Shown piece after piece: positions 1 to 10,254 of a stretch of DNA of 64,000 nucleotides (positions within the stretch are counted from its first letter, which is position 1; every line of letters starts with the position of its first letter). Source of the DNA: Sebastes aleutianus (lineage: Eukaryota > Chordata > Actinopteri > Perciformes > Sebastidae); the NCBI GenBank assembly GCA_916700875.1, contig CAKAKS010000032.1, forward strand, positions 3,617,001-3,681,000, given 5' to 3'. Under the pieces are notes generated by a model. The model saw only the letters and a program-made list of their open reading frames with translations. It did not search any database and was not told the DNA's origin. Position numbers and translations under genes: made by a program.

Positions 1-338
1 TTTATATCAACATGTAATATGAGATTTACCTATACATATGAGTATTATATGCAACACTTGAATGAAAATCTGAAACACTAAATCATAATTTGCACCATAT
101 TTATTGTATTTAAAATGTCATACATTGTCACGGTGCGTCTCTTTCTTGATTTGTGAGCTCAGATGCAACGAGGTGCTGACAGCTTCCTGTGTGTGTGAGG
201 AGCTTCCCAAACCCGCCAGCACAGAAGAAGAAGCAGATAAAGAACAGCGTCCTCTGTGCTGGTCGGGACGGGGCCGGTCCTCGTCAGTGAAGCGGCTGGT
301 GTCAGGGGGGTTTGGGTGGAGGGGCGGTGGAGGACTCA

Positions 339-1196
339 CTAGGATGCTGAGAGTGGTGGTGTTGTGGTGCTGCTGGGTCTTCCTGGGAGGATTGGTTGGT
401 TGACGTCCACTCTCAGCTGATCCAGGAGGGCCAAAAACACAGAGGAATCCTGCTCTCTGAAACAAAAACACAAGTCATGAATACCTCTGAACTCAACTCA
501 TATTAGAAACAATGGAATCATATTCAAGAAGGCTCCTATAATGAAGAGAACCAGGGAGGGGATTACTTACTGAGCCCACTGAAAGAAAGACCTGTAGTCC
601 TCCATCCTCCTCATCTGTTCCTGTAGTCCTCCATCTTTCTCATCTGGTCCTGTAGTCCTCCATCCTTCTCATCTGGTCCTGTAGTCCTCAATCTTTCTCA
701 TCTGGTCCTGTAGTCCTCCATCTTTCTCATCTGGTCCTGTAGTCCTCCATCCTTCTCATCTGGTCCTGTAGTCCTCCATCTTTCTCATCTGGTCCTGTAG
801 TCCTCCATCCTTCTTATCTGGTCCTTTAGTCCTCCATCCTTCTCATCTGGTCCTGTAGTCCTCAATCTTTCTCATCTGGTCCTGTAGTCCTCCATCGTTC
901 TCATCTGGTTGGTGCCTAATACCTGAGTAAAAGAGACTTGGAGACTTGTCTTAATGTTAGTAATTATTACCATAGCTCCGTCTGGTACAGCCACCTACAC
1001 CTAACTTAAAAAACTAAAAGATAGAGAGTTAGTAAAATAAACAATTTTTCAATTACTGATAAGTGAGACTTTCAGGAGACTTGTGTTAATGCTGTCATTA
1101 AGTTTTGACTTACCTTTGTCTGGTATCTACTTTAAAAAGAAAAATACATAACAGAATAACAACCATTCATTGTTAACTTACCTCTGGTATCAGCAT
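339..1196 (-). pseudogene. Candidate downstream exons of the acidic-protein gene: three microexons, a VNTR exon and a tail exon
   Basis: Reading on from the 1655 donor, the minus strand offers exons 1196-1182 (15 nt, MLIPE), 1126-1114 (13 nt, IPDK), 1000-971 (30 nt), 922-571 (352 nt, containing the 29-bp VNTR) and 456-339 (tail). Each has AG and GT flanks; three donors read GTAAGT. All phases chain without a break up to the third VNTR unit, where TGA appears. The end of the VNTR exon (QMRRMEDYRSFFQWA) joins in the same frame to QEQDSSVFLALLDQLRVD in the tail exon, which stops at TAG 341-339. This protein-like join suggests an ancestral or allelic coding exon now interrupted by VNTR expansion. 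The microexons could be chance; the last two exons are the better supported part. Confidence 0.35.
591..909. repeat. 29-bp VNTR, 11 units
   Basis: Eleven contiguous 29-bp units, differing by one to a few substitutions (consensus begins CCTGTAGTCCTCCATCTTTC). The unit length is not a multiple of three, so the frame rotates between units and a TGA is met every third unit on the minus strand. Eleven units is congruent to two modulo three, so the flanking frames still agree. Confidence 0.95.
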
Positions 1197-1408
1197 CTAG
1201 CATCAACAACTATGACTCAAAAGGAAATCCATATATAAAAGAGATATGAAAAAAAGCTGTGGATCAAGATGCAACCTATATGGTCAACCCCGCCAGATGC
1301 GTGGGAAGGCTGCCTGGGGCTTTATCAGTCCTGCCAGAGGCAAAGGTTGAACAATCCTGCAGCAAACAGCACTCAGTCTGAATCTGGGTCGCTGTCATCA
1401 GGAGATAA

Positions 1409-1740
1409 CTACCAGTATCTCCTGAAGCTGTACCTGTAGTCCTCTTCTCTGCTCCGGTTAGTGGAGGAGACGAGGTCTGAAGTGGAGGATGCTGGCTCCT
1501 CATGGCTGTCCTCACACTGGCGCTGCCTCTTCACACCTACCTGCTCTGTGCAGTCCTCTTCCCTGCTCCTCTTCGTGGAGATGCTGAGGTCTGAAGTGGA
1601 GGATGCTGGCTCCTCATGGCTGTCCTAACACTGGCGCTGCCTCTTCACACCTACCTGCTCTGTGCAGTCCTCTTCCCTGCTCCTCTTCGTGGAGATGCTG
1701 AGGCCTGAAGTGGAGGGAGCGGACTCTTCTGACCTCTGAC
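1409..1740 (-). repeat. 114-bp tandem duplication of the 3' end of the acidic-protein exon 2
   Basis: Two near-identical 114-bp (38-codon) units and a third more diverged copy cover the C-terminal coding end, each carrying EEPASSTSDL-like and SREED-like segments. The duplication is in frame. Copy one has TAG at 1627-1625 where copy two has GAG at 1513-1511. Without that single change the frame would run on for 71 more codons to TAG 1411-1409. Two copies keep the GTAGGT donor sequence. Confidence 0.9.
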
Positions 1741-4186
1741 AGACTGAGGGTTGACCTTCTTCAGAGCGCTCCTCTTGCTGCGCAGGAAGAACACCAAAAG
1801 GGAAGCAGAAAGGAGCTCCAGCGGGAAGGCCAACAGGAGATGACTCTCGGTGTAAAACCTGCCAAAAGCTCGGAGGTGGGACCAGCTGGTTCATGGGGGA
1901 GACAGGTCTGATGATGACGTTGAAATCATCGTCTTCAGAGTCCTCTTCATGCTCGGACTTGGACTCGTAACCAGAATCTTCGCTCGAGTCAGACCAGGCG
2001 TCTTCATCCTCCTCCTCCTCCTCCTCCATCATCATCTCCTCCTCCTCCTCATCGTCAGAGTGGCCAAATATCTGATAAATATCTCTCTCGATGACATAAC
2101 GCTCATACTCACCATCACCAACAAAACCAAGCCTGACCTCACCGTCTTGTGCAGGACGCTCGACGATGGAGTTCACACCACCTGAGGGGCAAAAATTCAA
2201 AATAACATGAGACAATTTTGAATAAGTTAGCAATAATCGAAAAAGAGACGTAAATTAGAAATACGTCTGTCATGTTAACAACGTTGACTGCACTACACGT
2301 GTCCAGAAGCAACCAACACACATGAGACTGCACCTTTTAACAGTAATATCAAACACTGTGCAGCTCTGCCTCTGTTGGTTTGAACAGATGAGGGAATGAG
2401 ATTCAATTAATGCTGCTTTCATGTGACACTAAATACAAACATTATCATTATTATAATTTGTTAATGTTGGGGGGAAAAATCACAATGATGCACATTTTGA
2501 CGATATATATCAGGCTATAAGTATAATATAGTATAGTATAGTATAGTATAGTATAGTAGTCAAATATGTGGCAGTAGTTTGCATAATGAGGCAGAATTGC
2601 AGAAAGAAAAGAATACAGAAATAAATACATTTTGGGAAATCAATGAGGGGTGAAATGCAAAGTGGAAATAATGCATAAATACATAAATAACTGAATAAAT
2701 AAATAAATGCACACATTTAAATATAAAATAAATAAATACATAAATGGAAAAATCAATAAAAAATAATGCAAACATTTAGAAAAATACTAAAATCTAAAAG
2801 TTATAAAATAAATACATGAATAAATAAAAGCGAAAAGTAAACAGTAGAGTAAATAAATAAGGGAATTAATAGAAGGATAAAAAAAATACAGAAACAAATT
2901 AAAACAGACAATTTATGTCACATTTTATCAATTAATTAATGGCTACATTTATTTTTAATATTATTTCTGCTACATCTATTTATTTATTTATTTATATATC
3001 TAGTCATTTATATATATTTATTTTTTATTTTGGCAGGTTCCGTCCTCCATAAGGATGGTCTCACTATGATCTTTTACGCATCACGGCTCTCTCCACTTTT
3101 CTGATCTGGATTCAGATTCCTACCGGAAAGCTTTCTTTAGACTAATAAAATACAAGCCCGGGAGCACCGGGGGCACCGGGACAACGGGGGGAAATGAGAG
3201 CTACATATTTATTTAGCAGCAGACAGTTGGAAGGACTTCAGTGTTTGTGTGGACTAAACGACCAGTGGTTATCAATAAACAGCCTGAATGTGTTTAATAT
3301 GCATTGAACTCCATGCGTCATTACGCACAGTGAACCATGGCTACAGTACATGAATCCAACATGACCAGAGGAACCTCTTTACTTTATTATTGTCCCAGTT
3401 TAGGAGCTGCATATCACAGCGCGTGTTGTCATCATGGACGCAGCACGCGCACATGCAGTCACATGCAGTTACGTAATAAATCTCTCTCTTGTGTCTCGAG
3501 AAAACAAACAGCACACTAACGACCAAAGCGCTTTTCAATGTGAAATGTTACCAATCAGTTGATTTAGATGTGATGAACTAATAGCAGCAGGTGTTTCTAC
3601 AACAAGTTGAACTTCAACAATGAAATCAAACCATCTCAGGGTCGCATGCGCACAGAACAACGTGCCATGTCTGATTGCACCTGGACGTCATGACGTCACC
3701 TCCTACCTGTGACGTCGTTTCCATGGTGAGCAACTAAAATACATGTTGAGCATTTTATGAAATGTGGCCCAGTCGCCATTTTTCTTCAGTATTTTGATGT
3801 CAAGTTTGGAGGATTTGATGTCCTCAAACCAAAATAACAGTGTTTTCAAACCACTACACACATTGTCGCTCCACAGCTGGCCTGGGACATTTAACACATG
3901 CTGTCCATCAAATCATCATTTTACAGGAGAAATCGTCCACTGAGTGTCACTTTTCACCAAATCAGTGTTTTCCCAACAGGCCTGATAACATGGTGTGATG
4001 GTTCACCTCTAAACTCAACAAGTCACACTGATTTCTACACGGAGGACTTTTAAGGGTTTTAAGGGGATGAATCAATAAATAAAATGATCAAATAAATGTA
4101 AAAGTTGTTTAACCTGGCCTGTTGTTGTCTAACTCAGAGTTGACTCCCATCAGCTGCTGCTCCATCACTGGTCTGCTGAAGGACAT
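1625..4186 (-). CDS. Unrecognised acidic protein gene, two-exon core model (209 aa)
   Basis: I do not recognise this family. Exon 1 is 4186-4114 (start MSFSRPVMEQQ, 24 codons plus one base, donor CAG|GTTAAA). Exon 2 is 2181-1625 (acceptor cccctcag|GTGG) and ends at TAG 1627-1625. The junction keeps frame (NNRP-GGVNS) and gives 209 aa. The protein has a neutral N-terminus, a run of Glu/Asp/Met at about residues 70-90, a Ser/Asp/Glu-rich stretch, a segment NVIIRPVSPMNQLVPPP, and a basic end (KRSREED, VGVKRQRQC) that could be a nuclear signal. A minus-strand TATA box lies about 190 bp upstream of the ATG. A strong alternative donor (CAG|GTAGGT, exon end 1655) lies 30 bases before the stop, so the natural transcript may skip the stop and use the downstream exons. 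Coding status is inferred from frame, splice sites and composition only. Confidence 0.6.
2518..3056. repeat. GTATA microsatellite and AT-rich dispersed repeat
   Basis: GTATA units at about 2518-2558 are followed by AAATA-type low-complexity sequence. The part from about 2820 to 3056, ending in TTGGCAGGTTCCGTCC, is a diverged copy in the same orientation of the repeat at 15790-16112. This fills most of the intron between the two acidic-protein exons; no gene seen. Confidence 0.75.
3684..3717. promoter_or_regulatory. Cluster of CRE-type ACGTCA motifs
   Basis: A full palindromic TGACGTCA at 3691-3698, an overlapping GACGTCAT at 3684-3691 and TGACGTCG at 3710-3717 sit within 34 bp, in intron 1 of the acidic-protein gene about 470 bp downstream of its ATG. 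This is a consensus CREB/ATF binding pattern. Activity is not shown by sequence. Confidence 0.4.
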
Positions 4187-4371
4187 CTTCAGGCTCCTCG
4201 GTTTCCCACAATATAGTTGATTTATCCAAAAGTTTAGTTCTCCAACAAGATCCGCTTTCCAGTAGTTTCTCTCAGTGGTTTCAAACTCAAAGAGTTTTCT
4301 TTACAAAAGGTTTTCAACTCCAAAGTGTCAAAGTCCAAATGCAAAGAGAGAAACCAGAACTCTCTGCAGCC

Positions 4372-4379
4372 CTTATATA
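4372..4379 (-). promoter_or_regulatory. TATA box of the acidic-protein gene
   Basis: TATATAAG on the minus strand, about 190 bp upstream of the ATG at 4186, so transcription should begin near 4345. A TGACGCA motif (CRE/AP-1-like) lies at 4412-4418, about 35 bp further upstream. The arrangement resembles an inducible promoter; that is inference. Confidence 0.6.
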
Positions 4380-4616
4380 CCTGACCTGACTGCTGTTGCC
4401 ATGGCATTTAATGACGCACATGCGCGCGTGTGATTGAGACACCAAAGGAGACATTTAATTTTTTTTCTCATATTTGTCAAATATATTTTCATTTCATTTA
4501 TACTTGTATTTTTTTTGTTTTAAATCATTTTTCACTGATTTATTACCTTTTATCTGTCTTTCATTACAGTAGAGCTGTTATGTTAATGCAAACTGTTGTA
4601 AGCCTTACTTTATACT

Positions 4617-5196
4617 CAGTGGCGGCTGGTGGAAAGTTTTCTAGGTCGGGCTGTGCCACATCCAATCAATTTCAGCAAACATCCCGGTATGATTTAATGT
4701 AAAAAAGGCAAGGTATCAAAAACACATTACTACTTAGCAGTTAAATAATCAACATTTATTTAATTCCAACAGGAGCAGTAAAGAATGCTTAGAAAAACAC
4801 AACAGTATAACATGTACTCAGTGGTGGAAAGTAACTAAGTACATTTACTTAAATACCATTTTGAGGTACTTGTACTTTACTTGAGTATTTCCATGTTCTG
4901 CTACTTTCTACTTGTACTCCACTACATCTCAGAGGGAAATATTGTACTTTTTACTCCACTACATTGATTTAATAACTTTAGTTACTTTACAGATTCAGAG
5001 TATTAATACATAATGTAATCAACGAATAAATTATGTATTATTATAAATTAAACTACCCAGCAGTATATAAAGTCATTAAAATGAGCTCCACCTTTACCAG
5101 CTGCAACATTAAAGTGATGAACACATTAATGCATCAATAAGTATAATCCAATAATATACATTATTCTGCATAATGTGTACTTTTATGTTTGGTACT
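4617..5196. repeat. Fish dispersed repeat fragments
   Basis: The segment opens with CAGTGGCGGCTGGTGGAA, a terminal sequence I associate with fish DNA transposons; a rough inverse lies near 10447-10456. From about 4810 it holds the common teleost repeat rich in AAGTA/TACTTG steps. No coding potential. Confidence 0.5.
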
Positions 5197-5705
5197 TTAA
5201 AGCTGAAGTAGGCGAGATTGAAGCAAATATGATTAAAAAAAGTTATTTTTATAAAACGGTCACTATATCCTGACAGCAGTACATGAAACAGGTAACCTGA
5301 AAAAAAAAATCCTGTTCCTCTGTTAGTCCTCCGGTGTCCTCGGTGTCCTCCGGTGTCCTCCGGTGCTCCTAACGGCATCGGAGAGATTTCAAGGCAGTCA
5401 GAGCTGATCTGAGGTCTGCTGTCCAGCTGCCGTCTATGAGAGCCGGCTGTCAATCACTCTGAACTCCGACCAAACGGTCAAACTAGGCAGCGCTGATCAA
5501 ATATGAATCAATATTCTGTTACGTTAATGCCTATTTCTCTCCTCAGATGTTTTCAGAATCATCTTGTAGTGCACGGTTTAGCTGTAAAATAAGAAAGTTT
5601 GTGACGGAGCACCAAGTTCCGGTCACATGACCCGAGCACAGCATATAGGAACGCTCTCTCTCAATGAAATGACCTGTGATTGGCCAAAGTCTCTCGTCAC
5701 GGGCG
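5197..5705 (+). repeat. TTAA-flanked MITE family A, 3'-truncated copy
   Basis: It begins at TTAA with AAAGCTGAAGTAGGCGAG and matches 30348-30850 closely along its length, including the core GCTGATCAAATATGAATC. The right arm is missing here. A right-arm-only relative lies at about 10700-10925. Confidence 0.75.
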
Positions 5706-5819
5706 CTTGGGGCAATAAAATAATCGCCCCTCTCGTATCAGATTTGAGGACGCTGATTGGCTCAATTTGATGTCAATCGTTCAGAGCTTGAATCAACTAT
5801 TGTCTAAACTGCTACATAG

Positions 5820-7023
5820 GCTGCATGCCAAAGCTCTTAATTGCATCCCTGTTTCCCTCACTTGCGTCTCATCCTTGCGTCTTAGTCCCTCCCACCAGGG
5901 AAGCATGGAGAGACGCAAGGAAACCATGCGAGGAGAGAGGAAACGAGGAAATACGATTTAAGCGACATGGGACGGTCGTTTCCTCTGAAGCGTCACGTGA
6001 AGCGACGTCCGTTTCTGATGACAGCAGCAGCTGATCACATCTGGATCAGCTGTCAGTCAGCTTTAACAGCTGTTTGTGTCTGAACTGTACTAATACTAAT
6101 AAAGACAAGTGCAAGCTGCAGCCTGTATTTCTACTGTGGACTGCTTAGAGGCTCAGGAAACATCTCTAATGGAACAATAACTTTATATTATTTATTCATT
6201 ATTAGCGTCTGTAGTTATTGATATTCTGATTGTGAGTTAATTATTTCATAACCCAGAATATGACTGTGGTGTTTTTTGAACACTGGACATTATTTATTAG
6301 ACTAAAGGGAAAATGTAAATGATGTAACTCATATCAAACCGACGTTCAGGAATCATCAGCCTCATGTGACTGAATGGAAATGAGGATAAATGATGTAAAA
6401 GGTGTTTGTTGCTGACAGACAGACTCTCCTTTTCGCTCTGACTTTAATAGTTTCATTAATAAAAGTTAACGGGGGAAATAACAGATCATGAAAAGACAAA
6501 TCATTCTAAAAAATGCAGAAAGTTATTTTAATTCCATTTGTCAGGTATTATAAACCCCTCTAAGTGTCAGGCTGCTTCACTGACGGTGTGTGAAGGAGAG
6601 ATACTGCAGGTCCTTCTGCTGCTGCTCAGAGCTTCAGTTAACACAGATTATAACTAGATGGTGAATCAGAAGACAACTAAACTATAAAACGTTTAATATG
6701 TGATCTGTTTTCACTCCGGTATGAAACTCCAGTGATGCTGAGAGGTAAAGTTATCAGATCAGTCTGATCGGCAGCAGCGTCCAATCAGTAACTGATATCC
6801 AATAAGGGGGCGTGTCGGTCGGTAAAAGACTTCCGTGCAGGATACACTGGTGTATCCTCGCTCATAGCTCCTCCGGCAAGCCTCCTCGATCCTCGATCCT
6901 CGCTCCTCGATGCACAAATAAGAGCTTTGGAACGGTCTTCAAAATGGCGCACCAGAACAACTTCCGGTTCAAGCGAGGATCGAGGAGCGAGGAAACGAAA
7001 ATTAAGAGCTTTGGAACGCACCC
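5820..7023. repeat. Non-autonomous element with inverted ends
   Basis: The left end (about 5828, CCAAAGCTCTTAATTGC) and right end (about 6990-7023, complement CCAAAGCTCTTAATTTTCG) are inverted copies, with GAGGATCGAGGAGCGAGG-type subterminal sequence on the right. Short ORFs inside have no recognisable domains. CATAG occurs at both outer flanks but a target duplication is not certain. Confidence 0.5.
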
Positions 7024-7719
7024 ATAGACCCGCCTGCTCGGGGCGATTTCTCAGTCGCGATTTCTCAGTCGCCCCAGAGCTGAACTACAGACATACAGAC
7101 CATGATACAGACAGGCAGAGGAGAATCAGGGACGTCCAGGAAAACCATATATTTTGTAGTGATGGCGAGATGAAGCCTCATGAAGCTTTGAAGCTTTCCA
7201 GCAAATTGGTTCGTAAAAGGGTTCATTGCTCGAGGCTTCATGTGCTCACGAAACCACCTGGTGGTCAAAGAGTGTAAAACAGGCAGATATGATCTTAACC
7301 ACCTGATCTGTGATATACTATATTTTGAGCCAGTAAAGGCTGTTGGAAATGACTATAAACAATAAAAAAAAAATCCATTACCATGTAATCCATTTATATC
7401 TATAAAATAATTAATATAATTTCTATGTTCTAGTAAGTATATTATGAGTGTATAACATACATGTATAATAAACTGTAATTGTTTTGTGACTAATGCATCT
7501 TATGTGTGTAAACTAATCCTTTGGTCAATAATTGTATTGTAGTGTAGTGTAATATAATATAATAATGGCAGGAGGGGTAATATTAGTGTTCTGTGTTACT
7601 TCTGGAAAGTGGCATTGGTTTAACCAGGCAGAGGGCAGTGAATGTGATTGTGTAACTTGAGAGAGGGCATTGAATATGCTTGTGTAACTAGGACAATGAT
7701 GTACAGTACAGGGGAGACT

Positions 7720-9897
7720 TTATTCATTTTTATTTAGGAACAGAAGCTTCTCAACCGTGTTCGGGCTGAGGCGATTTCTTTTTTTCGATACAACTTCTCC
7801 CTCCTTTGAGAAGACTCTTTCACATGGTACTGATGAGGCTGGGGTGCACAGAAATCCAACAGCAAGTTTATATAAATTTGGGTAGATACATTTTTGTCCT
7901 TCCCAGTACAAGAGAGGGTCCTCCATTCGTCCGATGTTTGGTTCCGACAGGAACCGCTGGCCCTCCACAGTGGCATCTGCCGTCACACTCTGGATTCTCC
8001 TGGCATGCATGACACTCTCATCCAAGTGACGCCACAGTTTGTTACCTGAGAAGTACACACAGACCATGTTAGTGAGTGTAGTAATAATAAATATTGACCT
8101 CAAAACCAAATAAAAACTACCTCGGGCTGCAGGTTGAGCATCCTGTGATGTTGATGGCTGATCTGACTCCGGGGTTTGAGCAGACCTAATAACGGCTGCA
8201 CACTCAGATGTTAGCCTTTTTATAGCCTCTGTGGCTTTGGTTGAGCTGAAAAACCCTATTACCTTAAACCTTGGGTGAAGTAAGGTTGCCAGTGACATGA
8301 TGCTCATAGATTGAAATGTGTGTAGCCTCTCCCTCAGCTGCCTTATGAGGTGGTCTCCCATTTCCCTCGCCACTGCAGCTGCCGTGTTTGTAATGTCTTC
8401 CTGCAGCATCTGCTCCAACATTTTCAGCAGTGGAACCACCTTCGATCCGGAAACATTTTCCTCTGCTGACAGCTCCACAGTGGCATCATTAAATGATGAC
8501 AGCAATGACAGGCACCCACTGACAGTGTTGTACTCCTCTGAGGTCAGTGAGGGGATGTCGGTTTGTAGACCGGCTAAAGCTGCCCCCACTGGCTCTCTGA
8601 GGTCCACCAGACGGTGCAGCATGTGGAAGGTGCTGTTCCATCGGGTTTCAACTTCTTGCAGAAGCTTCAGTTTTGGCCTCCCCATATCGTGTTGCACCTG
8701 TGCAAGCTTCTCCTTTAAAAAAATACAGATTAGCAATTAATTCCGTCACAGCAGCAGTAACACAAACAAAATATTAGCATTATCAAAAATTGTGATAAAG
8801 TCAAAGAACATACCTTAGCAGTGGTGCTACTTCTGAAGTATCCAACCAGCTTCCTCGCCTTGGTCCGGATGTCAGAGAACACGAGGGTCAGTTCAAGAGC
8901 CTTTTTTACTATCAGGTTCAGTGTGTGAGCTATGCAGATAGTGTGGCGGAGCCTCAGTTCCCTGCCACAGGCAATCATATTAGCTGCACCATCAGTAACT
9001 AGACATGTTACCTTATTTGTGATTCCCCATACCTCCATGAGGGAGGCTTTCACACACGCTAAATTTTCAGCAGTGTGTGTGAGAGGGAATTTAAGTACAC
9101 CTAACAATACTGAATGCAGACGGGTGTTTTCGTCTACAAAATGGCAGGTAACTGCCAGGTACGCATCCATGTTAATGGATGTCCACATATCAGAAGTAAG
9201 GCTCACTGCAGCCACCTTCTGCACTATAGCTTTGGCCTTCTCCTTTGCTGAGGTGTATTTGACATCCACCATGGCTTTTAGAGCCTAAAAGAAAGAAAAA
9301 AACAGTGCTTAATTGTCAGATGTAATATCAAAATACTTTTTGCTTTATCCATGCACCCATACACACCTGCCTTGTGGGGAGAACATAGGTAGGGTCTAAT
9401 TTAGACACTAAGTCCCTAAATCCTACATCCTCCACAATACTGAAGGGCTGTGTATCCTTCACTATCATGGAGACCAAGGCTTCATCCAGCTCTTGTTTTC
9501 TGGTGGCTGGAAAAAAGAGAATCTATGTAACTACAGTGTCTGTTACCTTTCTTTTATTTGCATGATTAGCAAAAGTCAACCTAGTAAAATTGAGACAGTA
9601 TATTTGTAATATTTGTAATGACCTACCTTGGCTGGGTTCACCTCTAGTTGCCTCCCTGTTCTCATGCAAGGCACGGTAATGCCTTAGCATGGATGACGTG
9701 TTATTATTGTAACCCAACTCCTTTGAGCACAATAAACACTTCACCTTTGAATGAAAGGCAGATAGTGAAAAATAAAGTTTTTGATAAGCGAACGTAATGC
9801 ACCTGTAATAATGTTATATGAAGCCTACCTTATTGGGAGAAATCAGATCAAAATGTTCCCATACAGGGGAAGTCCTTCTCTTCCTTGCTGGCTCCAT
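7720..9897 (-). CDS. hAT transposase, ZBED-like, six exons, 571 aa, intact
   Basis: Exons are 9897-9829, 9744-9627, 9506-9367, 9284-8814, 8712-8121 and 8045-7720. All junctions are GT-AG and sum to 1,716 nt without a stop. Residues about 10-50 form a BED zinc finger (SPVWEHF, CLLC, then HYRALH). The RNase H-like core shows TSDMWTS (Asp141), VTDGAANM (Asp207) and the CIAH motif. The hATC end reads SSVPCERVFSKEGEVVSKKR (Glu539) and NRLSP. The three acidic residues match the hAT DDE positions. Intron 5 (8120-8046) is 75 nt, in frame and stop-free, so its retention would add 25 residues. The stop TAA sits inside an AATAAA signal. The protein should bind the element ends and cut and paste the DNA in the nucleus. 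A host ZBED gene is the alternative, but the flanking target duplication favours a transposon. Confidence 0.85.
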
Positions 9898-9902
9898 CCA
9901 AG

Positions 9903-10003
9903 CAACTATCCAAAATCTCAAACTATCCAAAATCTCAAACTATCAAAAATCTCAAGCTATAAAAAATCTCCAACTATCCAAATCTCCAACTATCCAAACT
10001 CGC
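9903..10003. repeat. 17-bp minisatellite just upstream of the transposase start
   Basis: About six degenerate units of AACTATCCAAAATCTCA begin 6 bp upstream of the transposase ATG, on its 5' leader side and inside the element. Confidence 0.8.
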
Positions 10004-10254
10004 CTCTATCACAACCACACATTTTGAAGGGATCCCATGGGGTTTATATTGCTGTCAAAACCTTGCGCCAAGATCCGAACCACTTCCTGAACAAGTCACG
10101 CGGTACGGCCGGGCAGCGAGGCTTCGGACGTCATCAATGACGTCATCGGTCTAAAACGATACAAGCCTCGATACGCGCATCGCGGAAAACTTCCGGGATT
10201 ACTCGACACGCGCTCTGAAGCCTCGGCACAGCACGTAACATCAGTAATATTTTG

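Larger units (their letters stand above)
7157..10246 (-). mobile_element. Complete hAT element with perfect 8-bp target duplication
   Basis: The 3,090-bp element is bounded by TAGTGATG on the left and CATCAGTA on the right (imperfect terminal inverted repeats). It is flanked by identical 8-bp duplications ATATTTTG at 7149-7156 and 10247-10254. An 8-bp duplication, a BED finger and an hATC dimerisation domain place it in the hAT superfamily. Subterminal GAAGCCTC/GAGGCTTC motifs recur at both ends, as expected of transposase binding sites. The intact coding sequence and perfect duplication argue for recent insertion. It lies between non-autonomous repeats, and the nearest host gene is the acidic-protein gene. 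Confidence 0.85.

Noticed and set aside
118..471. 117-codon minus-strand ORF as a gene
   Set aside because: Its frame differs from the one that joins the VNTR exon across a good splice junction; composition is Pro/Ser/Arg low-complexity without domains.
591..909. CRISPR-like array
   Set aside because: Units of 29 bp are directly contiguous with no unique spacers, in a vertebrate nuclear context; it is a VNTR.
1949..2185. Leu-rich plus-strand ORF, possible membrane protein
   Set aside because: It is the antisense of the Glu/Asp codon run of the acidic gene.
8318..8740. 140-codon plus-strand ORF
   Set aside because: Antisense of hAT transposase exon 5, which has clear family motifs.
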